64,000 nt of DNA from contig NZ_JAUYTR010000005.1 in the NCBI RefSeq assembly GCF_030695065.1, positions 124,001 to 188,000 of the forward strand. The letters are read 5' to 3'. Below the pieces are notes generated by a model that made no database searches, had not been told where the DNA came from, and was given only the letters and a program-made list of their open reading frames with translations. Both the position numbers and the translations under genes were made by a program. Source of the DNA: Sediminibacterium sp. (GTDB taxonomy: Bacteria; Bacteroidota; Bacteroidia; Chitinophagales; Chitinophagaceae). This document shows, piece after piece, positions 54,418 to 61,359 of this stretch. Each line of letters starts with the position of its first letter. Position 1 is the first letter of the stretch.

Positions 54418-55442
54418 CTTAGTTTTTCTACCCACTTGCGAATCACTTTGTACGCAATCAAGTATTTAATAAACAGGAGCATACTGTATTTAAACGATAT
54501 CCAGTTGATGTCTAAAACCAGCGCACCCCAAGCCTGCTTTAGTGCAGCTTCTGTATCGTTTAATTCGTGATAAATTTTATGAGATAGTTGGGCAAAGTGT
54601 TGAGAGAAATATTTTTTAGACATTGCATTTACCTCGTCTCTAACATCTAATGGTAAATAGGCTCTAATAATTCCGATCACTTTGGTTACGTCTTCAATAT
54701 TCTTACCAGACTTTAATGCTTCTGAGTAGAGCGCTTTGCCGTGAATTCTAAAATTCGCCAATACTTTGGGCACATATGCCAATTCTGCATGGGCAGCAAT
54801 TCTTACGGTCATTTCCCAGAACTCTCCATGTTCTGCCCCAAAATAACTACCCAATTTTTCGTATGTAGTTCTTTTAATAACCATTGCAGATGGTTCCGTA
54901 TTTTGCCTGAGTGCAACAGCTTTAACCCAGTTTTTTAGTAAACCCCTTTCCTTAGCCAAAGGTTGGTGTTTCCAGATTGGTGTACCTCTTTCATTAATGT
55001 ATTGGAATTCGGTAAATGCTGCACCTACTCTAGGGAACTCATTAAATAACGATAAAATTTCATCGTAAAAACCTGGCATTACATAATTGTCTCCGTATAA
55101 AAGATGTACATACTTTCCTCTTGAAAGCTTAATACAGGTTTCTAAGTTCCTCAACCTTCCTACTTTGCTGGGCTGTCTAAAATACCCTATCCTACCCTTT
55201 CCAGTGTCCTTAACCAATTGTTCTACATCTCCATCTGTACTTGCATCGTCTACCACCAACATTTGCATAATACCAATACCCTGATCTAACTCTAAAATGG
55301 ATAATAAAGTGGTGTTTAAATAAGTGAAGGTATTGTCAACGGCAATCATTACCGACCAAACGGGTTGATCGGTTTCATCGTGCAGTGGTGCAATTAGCGG
55401 CGGCCTAGAAGGTATTCTCTCTCGTTGTTCTGGTTTACGCAT
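54414..55442 (-). CDS. Family 2 glycosyltransferase
   Basis: A 342-residue protein with a GT-A fold. The nucleotide-sugar region is VWSVMIAVDNTFTYLNTTL followed by LVVDDASTDGD, the two-Asp motif of GT2 enzymes. The C-terminal part (about 250-342) is helical and ends in a basic amphipathic helix that may sit on the membrane. The donor and acceptor are unknown. No other polysaccharide genes are near. Confidence 0.85.
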   Translation of the reverse strand: MRKPEQRERIPSRPPLIAPLHDETDQPVWSVMIAVDNTFTYLNTTLLSILELDQGIGIMQMLVVDDASTDGDVEQLVKDTGKGRIGYFRQPSKVGRLRNLETCIKLSRGKYVHLLYGDNYVMPGFYDEILSLFNEFPRVGAAFTEFQYINERGTPIWKHQPLAKERGLLKNWVKAVALRQNTEPSAMVIKRTTYEKLGSYFGAEHGEFWEMTVRIAAHAELAYVPKVLANFRIHGKALYSEALKSGKNIEDVTKVIGIIRAYLPLDVRDEVNAMSKKYFSQHFAQLSHKIYHELNDTEAALKQAWGALVLDINWISFKYSMLLFIKYLIAYKVIRKWVEKLS

Positions 55443-55530
55443 TTCGGGGGTTAATGTTCCAAATAAATTACCCTAATTTGGATGCTAAAAATAAAGCAAA
55501 TTTGTTTAACACCCACTAAATAAGGCGCTT

Positions 55531-56526
55531 ATGTACCAAAGTAAACAGAATTTTGTGGTTCAAAAGTGGGTTACAGCCCTAAGTGTGGTCTTATTTGTGC
55601 TTAAAATCACTGCTTACTATTTAACCAATTCATTAGCCATTCTTTCAGATGCTTTGGAAAGTATTGTTAATATAGTAGCTGGTTTTATTGGATTGTACAG
55701 CTTATATGTTGCCTCCAAACCACGAGACGAAGACCATCCATACGGGCATGGGAAAGCAGCATTTATTTCTGCGGCTGCTGAAGGCAGCCTGATTATTGCG
55801 GCAGGCATTTTAATTATTTATGAGACCGTTGTAAATATGCTGGCCAACCATACGGTACAACAATTGGATCAAGGAATGTGGCTGGTAGGGGCTACAGCAG
55901 TGCTCAATTATATTGCTGGAGCAATTTGCATCAAGATTGGTAAAAAAAACAAATCGCTGGCATTAGAGAGCAGCGGCAAGCACTTGCAAATTGATACTTT
56001 TTCTACAGTTGCCGTACTATTAGCCATTGCACTCATGTATCTAACCCATTTATATTGGATAGACAAATTAATTGCGTTTATACTGAGTGGATGGATCATG
56101 TACAATGGTTATACCATTTTACGCAAATCGCTTGCAGGTATAATGGATGAAGCAGATGAACAAATGCTGAACCAATTTATACGGGTTTTAGAAACCCATA
56201 AAAAGCCCAATTGGATAGACTTACACAATCTTAGGGTAATTAAATACGGAGATTTATTACATATTGATTGTCACTTAACCCTACCCTGGTACTTGAATAT
56301 TCACGAAGCCCATTTAGAGATAGACGAATTATCTAATTTAATCAAGACCAATTTTGGAGATGCCATTGAACTATTTGTTCATACAGATGGTTGCTTAAAT
56401 TTCAGTTGCGCTATTTGTACCAAAAAAGACTGCAACGTAAGAACCCAACCATTTCAAAAACAATTGAATTGGACCATCGAGAATGTGGTCTCTAATCAAA
56501 AACACAGTCTTGCCAAGCAGGTTTAA
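55531..56526 (+). CDS. Cation diffusion facilitator metal transporter with Cys-rich tail
   Basis: A 331-residue protein with about six helices (first from about residue 12). It carries the CDF motif SDALESIVNIVAGF, and the acidic/His cluster DEDHPYGHGKAAFI at the membrane site. A cytoplasmic domain follows (about 205-290). Unusually, the tail has four cysteines in DGCLNFSCAICTKKDCNVR, which could bind metal. It exports divalent cations such as zinc or iron(II) in exchange for protons. Substrate unknown. Confidence 0.9.
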   Translation: MYQSKQNFVVQKWVTALSVVLFVLKITAYYLTNSLAILSDALESIVNIVAGFIGLYSLYVASKPRDEDHPYGHGKAAFISAAAEGSLIIAAGILIIYETVVNMLANHTVQQLDQGMWLVGATAVLNYIAGAICIKIGKKNKSLALESSGKHLQIDTFSTVAVLLAIALMYLTHLYWIDKLIAFILSGWIMYNGYTILRKSLAGIMDEADEQMLNQFIRVLETHKKPNWIDLHNLRVIKYGDLLHIDCHLTLPWYLNIHEAHLEIDELSNLIKTNFGDAIELFVHTDGCLNFSCAICTKKDCNVRTQPFQKQLNWTIENVVSNQKHSLAKQV

Positions 56527-56559
56527 AATAGGTAACTTGCACGCTCAATTAATACCATT

Positions 56560-57930
56560 ATGGACAGCTGGAAACAATACCAAGAAGCACACAAAGAACA
56601 ATTTTTAGCAGAATTAATCAATTTATTAAAGATTCCTAGTATAAGTGCCCGCACCGAAAATAAAGCGGACATGTTGCATTGTGCAGAAGTAGTAAAACAA
56701 AGTCTAGTAGAAGCTGGTGCCGATACAGTAACTATTTTTCCAACAAAAGGCCATCCAATTGTTTACGCAGAAAAAATAATTGATGCAAGTAAACCTACTG
56801 TATTGGTGTATGGTCATTATGATGTGCAACCAGCAGATCCGTTAGAGCTTTGGCATAGTGGTCCCTTTGAACCTGTAATAAAAGATGGAAAAATTTATGC
56901 TCGTGGATCGGCCGATGACAAAGGACAATTTTACATGCATGTAAAAGCATTGGAAACATTTACAAAAACCAATTCATTTTGTACCAATATTAAATTTTTG
57001 ATTGAAGGTGAAGAGGAAATTGGGAGCCCTAATTTAGCTGAGTTTGTAAAAGCAAATAAGGAACTTTTAAAAGCAGACGTCATTTTAATTTCAGATACTT
57101 CTATGTTGAGCATGGAAAATCCTTCCATCGACATAGGTGTTCGTGGGTTAAGTTATATAGAAGTTGAAATTACAGCAGCCAACAGAGATTTACACAGTGG
57201 TGTTTATGGAGGAGCAGTAGCTAATCCTATTACCATTTTAGCACAAATGATTGCTTCTTGTCACGATGAAAATAACCATATAACCATTCCTGGTTTTTAT
57301 GATGATGTAGTAGAAGCAACACCAGCAGAAAGAGAAAAAATGGCCAAAGCTCCATTTGACGAACTAGCCTATAAAGCAGATTTGGGTATCAGTGAATTAT
57401 GGGGAGAAAAAGGATTCACCACCAATGAAAGAACCGGCATTCGCCCAACACTAGAAGTGAATGGAATTTGGGGAGGTTATACAGGAGAGGGTGCAAAAAC
57501 CGTTTTGCCTTCTAAAGCAACTGCAAAAATTTCATGCAGATTGGTGCCCAATCAATCATCTGAAGTAATCACCAAAAAAGTATTGGACTATTTCCACAGT
57601 ATTGCACCAGCAGGTGTTACTGTAAAAGCAGCTGAACACCATGGAGGTGAGCCATATATGACTCCTATTGATTCAATTGAATACAAAGCTGCTGCCAAAG
57701 CGGTAGAAACTTGTTTTGGAAAAGAACCAATTCCTGTTAGAGGTGGAGGAAGCATTCCTATTTGTGCATTGTTTGAAAAAGAATTGGGGTTGAAAATTGT
57801 ATTCTTAGGGTTTGGATTAGACAGCGATAACTTACATAGTCCTAACGAAAAATACAATTTGGAGAACTATTATAAAGGCATTGAAACCATCCCTTATTTC
57901 CATAAGTACTTTGCAGAAATGAAAGCTTAA
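56560..57930 (+). CDS. M20 family dipeptidase
   Basis: A 456-residue di-zinc peptidase. Motifs: YGHYDVQPADPLELW (metal ligand His and Asp), RGSADDKGQF (bridging Asp) and GEEEIGS (catalytic Glu). A lid domain spans about 210-340. The fold is that of CNDP/Pepv-type dipeptidases. Cytoplasmic, no signal peptide. It is followed after 2 bp by the S4-domain gene. Confidence 0.93.
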   Translation: MDSWKQYQEAHKEQFLAELINLLKIPSISARTENKADMLHCAEVVKQSLVEAGADTVTIFPTKGHPIVYAEKIIDASKPTVLVYGHYDVQPADPLELWHSGPFEPVIKDGKIYARGSADDKGQFYMHVKALETFTKTNSFCTNIKFLIEGEEEIGSPNLAEFVKANKELLKADVILISDTSMLSMENPSIDIGVRGLSYIEVEITAANRDLHSGVYGGAVANPITILAQMIASCHDENNHITIPGFYDDVVEATPAEREKMAKAPFDELAYKADLGISELWGEKGFTTNERTGIRPTLEVNGIWGGYTGEGAKTVLPSKATAKISCRLVPNQSSEVITKKVLDYFHSIAPAGVTVKAAEHHGGEPYMTPIDSIEYKAAAKAVETCFGKEPIPVRGGGSIPICALFEKELGLKIVFLGFGLDSDNLHSPNEKYNLENYYKGIETIPYFHKYFAEMKA

Positions 57931-57932
57931 AC

Positions 57933-58319
57933 ATGGCGGCTGAAAAAGAAAAATTACGGATTGATAAATACCTCTGGAGTATACGGCTTTTTAAAACAAG
58001 AAGCCAGGCTGGTGATGCATGCAGCAAGGGCAAAGTAAAATACCATGGAGATTCGGTAAAATCTTCAAGGGTAGTAGCTATTGGAGATGAATACGAAGTA
58101 AAAACAGAGGCCAAAAAATGGGTAATTAAAGTAACAGGACTATTAAATACCAGAGCAGCTTATCCAGAAGCAATAAAAAACTATATAGATATTACGCCTG
58201 CTGAAGAGTTGGATAGAATCAAATTTGAAGCTGCTAGTTTTCATACTGGTAAGCGATTAAGTAAAGTGGGAAGGCCTACCAAAAGAGATCGTAGAGATTT
58301 AGGAGAATTCATGGATTAA
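57933..58319 (+). CDS. S4-domain RNA-binding protein (Hsp15-like)
   Basis: A 128-residue protein with a single S4 domain at 7-70 (LRIDKYLWSIRLFKTRSQA) and a basic C-terminus (KRLSKVGRPTKRDRRDLG). It matches Hsp15, which recycles free 50S subunits carrying nascent chains after heat shock. Function is by family. It starts 2 bp after the M20 gene and precedes trmD by 21 bp. Confidence 0.9.
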   Translation: MAAEKEKLRIDKYLWSIRLFKTRSQAGDACSKGKVKYHGDSVKSSRVVAIGDEYEVKTEAKKWVIKVTGLLNTRAAYPEAIKNYIDITPAEELDRIKFEAASFHTGKRLSKVGRPTKRDRRDLGEFMD

Positions 58320-58340
58320 TTGATCCTATAATAATTGACT

Positions 58341-59024
58341 ATGCTAACTATAGACATCATTACCGTAGTGCCCGATTTGTTAGAAGGGCCCTTTAGTCAT
58401 AGCATTATGAAAAGAGCCCAAGACAAAGGATTGCTCACTGTTCGTACGCATAATTTGCGCAAATGGGCCATTAATAAACATGCACAGGTAGACGATTATC
58501 CGTTCGGTGGTGGAGCCGGTATGGTACTAATGTGCGAGCCATTGGCCAATGCAATTGAAGAACTGCAACTCAACAATACTTATGATGCCATCATTTATAT
58601 GACACCAGACGGTAAAACATTTGACCAACCCATGGCCAATCAATTGTCTATGTTGCAAAATCTCTTAATTATTTGTGGTCATTATAAAGGAATTGACCAA
58701 AGAATAAGAGACCAATATATTACGATGGAAATTTCAATTGGAGACTATGTACTAAGTGGAGGCGAATTGGCTGCTGCTGTAGTAGTAGACGCAATTGGGA
58801 GATTGATACCTGGCGTTTTAAGTGATGAAACATCGGCCCTAACAGATTCCTTTCAAGACAATTTATTAGCTCCTCCGGTATATACCCGACCAGCCGATTT
58901 CAGAGGGATGAAAGTGCCTGAGATTTTGTTACAAGGTGACCCTAAAAAAGTAGAAGACTGGCGTTTTGAGCAATCTGTAGAAAGAACCAAAACAAGAAGA
59001 CCAGATCTTTTTAAAGAAGATTAA
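58341..59024 (+). CDS. trmD: tRNA (guanine-37-N1)-methyltransferase
   Basis: Starting at ATG 58341 gives 227 residues; the frame also opens at TTG 58335. The trefoil-knot SPOUT enzyme motifs are clear: [27 protein letters not shown] and [14 protein letters not shown]. It puts m1G at position 37 of tRNAs reading CNN codons and prevents frameshifting. It sits 11 kb from rpsP-rimM, its usual neighbours. Confidence 0.96.
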   Translation: MLTIDIITVVPDLLEGPFSHSIMKRAQDKGLLTVRTHNLRKWAINKHAQVDDYPFGGGAGMVLMCEPLANAIEELQLNNTYDAIIYMTPDGKTFDQPMANQLSMLQNLLIICGHYKGIDQRIRDQYITMEISIGDYVLSGGELAAAVVVDAIGRLIPGVLSDETSALTDSFQDNLLAPPVYTRPADFRGMKVPEILLQGDPKKVEDWRFEQSVERTKTRRPDLFKED

Positions 59025-59137
59025 TTGGGCGCTTATCCGTTCATTCTGCCACTAAGCATAATAATTAGGGCTTGCTAGTATATTTTATATCAAATTTGCA
59101 GCGGCTAAAAATAGACCATAATAAGCCGTCAAAGTAT

Positions 59138-61354
59138 ATGAGAGTTTTCTTCCTTTTTTTATTTGTTTCTATTATTTCACAATTAACTGCTCAAGTGCGG
59201 AATGGAGAAACTTTTCAAAAAGATTACCAAATCAAGATTGCCAAATCTACCACGCCCATTAAAATAGATGGATTATTTGATGAAGAAGTATGGAGCCGAG
59301 CACAAAAAGTAAGCTCCTTTTGGGAAAAATATCCAGACGATAAAAAAAAGGCCAAACATGCTACCGAGGTTCAAACCGCTTACGACGACAAATTTTTGTA
59401 TGTAGCATATACCGCGTTTGATTCAGGAAAAGTATTTATACAAAGTCTTAAGAGAGATATTGGCCACGACGGAAACGATTGTATAGCGTTGGTAATTGAT
59501 CCAATTAATACCAGGAACAATGGATTCTTTTTTGTTGTGAATGCCTACAACGCGCAAAGTGAAGACCAATTAAATTCTTCTGGGAATGGGGTATCATTTA
59601 GTTGGGACCAAACTTGGTTTTCGGAAACAAAAAGATACGCAGACAGATGGACTGCTGAAATTGCCATACCCTTCAAATCAATTCGCTATCCTGCTGATAA
59701 AAAATTATGGGGAATTAATTTTGTGAGAGTAGACACTAAAACAAATGAGTATTCTACCTGGACCAATGTGCCAGTGAACTTTTCTTCACATGATATAGGA
59801 TATACCGGTGCACTAGTATGGGAGGATGCGCCACCTAAACCTGGAGCCAATACCGTTTTTGTACCATATGTAACAACAGAAGTGACTGAGAACAGATTGA
59901 ATGGTGATCCTGTGAATGCCAAACCCAATGCAGGTTTTGATGCTAAGATTGGATTAACTTCTTCACTTAATTTAGACTTAACCGTTAATCCTGATTTTTC
60001 CCAAATTGAAGTTGATAGACAAGTAACCAACTTAACGCGCTTCAATATTTTTTTCCCAGAAAGAAGAACCTTCTTTTTAGAAAATGCCGACTTATTTGCT
60101 GGTTATGGCATTGACCCAATTAGACCTTTTTATTCAAGAAGAATTGGGCTAGATAAAAACGGAAATAAAATACCTATTCTATTTGGCGCAAGGGTTACTG
60201 GAAATATTGCCAAGAAAACGCGTATCGGATTTATGAATATGCAAACAGGCAGACAAGGAGATTATGCTCCAGAAAATTATACAGCTTTGTCTGTAGATCA
60301 ACGCGTATTTAATAGATCTGTAATTAAAGGGTATTTTTTAAACCGTACCAATTTTATGACCGAGGCAGAAAAAGCCGCTAATCCTTTAGAAGCATATAGT
60401 AGAAATGCTGGAATAGAATACAATTACTCCGACTTAGAAGGAAAATGGGGGGCATGGGCAACTTACCATCATTCCTTTAAGCCCAATATCAATAAAAACA
60501 ATGCATATTATAATTTTGGATTCAATTACAATAGCCGCAATATAAGTTTTGTGCAAGACCTTTCTAATTTAGGTACCAACTACTACGCAGATATGGGATT
60601 CATTGAAAGGATAGAAAATTATGATGCATCACGTGATACAGTAATTAGGGTTGGATTTAAGCATTCTTATACTAGTGCACAGTATAAAATAATTCCAACG
60701 AAAGGAAAGCTAATTGGAATAAGATTTGAATTAGAAAACTATATCGTTTTTAATCAAGACAATAGTTTTAATGAACGCAATACTAGCTTTAGCAACAATA
60801 TAGAGTTTAGAAATACGGCTAGAATTAGTTATGGCATTAATGATTCAGAAGTAGATCTACTCTTTCCTATTTCGTTTACAGATGCAACGCCATTACCTGT
60901 TGCAAAATACAAATACAGAAACATAGAAGTAAATTATCGTTCAGATTTTAGAAGACCATTTAGCTTTAGAGTGAGTGGTGGAACAGGCGGTTTTTACAAT
61001 GGAACCAATCGCAGTTTATCGGCAGGCATCACATTTAGAAAATTACCCAATACTAATTTAGACCTTAACTTTCAATACAATAAGCTGGAATTTCCAGGCA
61101 CTTATGGATCCACTGAATTATTCTTGATTTCTCAAAGAACAGAAATTAATTTCTCTACTAAATTATTTTGGACAACATTTTTCCAATACAATACGCAAAG
61201 AAATAATATGAATATCAATAGTAGATTGCAATACCGATTTAAGCCAATGAGCGATCTATTTCTAGTTTATACAGACAATTATTTTACATCGCCTTTGTTT
61301 AAAAGTAGAAATAGAGCGCTCGTATTCAAGTTGAACTATTGGCTTAATTTATAA
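59138..61354 (+). CDS. DUF5916 outer-membrane protein with CBM9-like N-terminal domain
   Basis: Starting at ATG 59138 gives 738 residues with a signal peptide ending QLTAQ; the longer frame to 59072 would bury it. The first 220 residues form a carbohydrate-binding family 9-like domain (IKIDGLFDEEVWSRAQ). The rest is rich in alternating aromatic beta-strands, ending in an aromatic residue-rich strand (KLNYWLNL), which suggests an outer-membrane barrel. It matches the DUF5916 family, whose function is unsettled. Monocistronic. Confidence 0.87.
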   Translation: MRVFFLFLFVSIISQLTAQVRNGETFQKDYQIKIAKSTTPIKIDGLFDEEVWSRAQKVSSFWEKYPDDKKKAKHATEVQTAYDDKFLYVAYTAFDSGKVFIQSLKRDIGHDGNDCIALVIDPINTRNNGFFFVVNAYNAQSEDQLNSSGNGVSFSWDQTWFSETKRYADRWTAEIAIPFKSIRYPADKKLWGINFVRVDTKTNEYSTWTNVPVNFSSHDIGYTGALVWEDAPPKPGANTVFVPYVTTEVTENRLNGDPVNAKPNAGFDAKIGLTSSLNLDLTVNPDFSQIEVDRQVTNLTRFNIFFPERRTFFLENADLFAGYGIDPIRPFYSRRIGLDKNGNKIPILFGARVTGNIAKKTRIGFMNMQTGRQGDYAPENYTALSVDQRVFNRSVIKGYFLNRTNFMTEAEKAANPLEAYSRNAGIEYNYSDLEGKWGAWATYHHSFKPNINKNNAYYNFGFNYNSRNISFVQDLSNLGTNYYADMGFIERIENYDASRDTVIRVGFKHSYTSAQYKIIPTKGKLIGIRFELENYIVFNQDNSFNERNTSFSNNIEFRNTARISYGINDSEVDLLFPISFTDATPLPVAKYKYRNIEVNYRSDFRRPFSFRVSGGTGGFYNGTNRSLSAGITFRKLPNTNLDLNFQYNKLEFPGTYGSTELFLISQRTEINFSTKLFWTTFFQYNTQRNNMNINSRLQYRFKPMSDLFLVYTDNYFTSPLFKSRNRALVFKLNYWLNL

Positions 61355-61359
61355 ACAGT

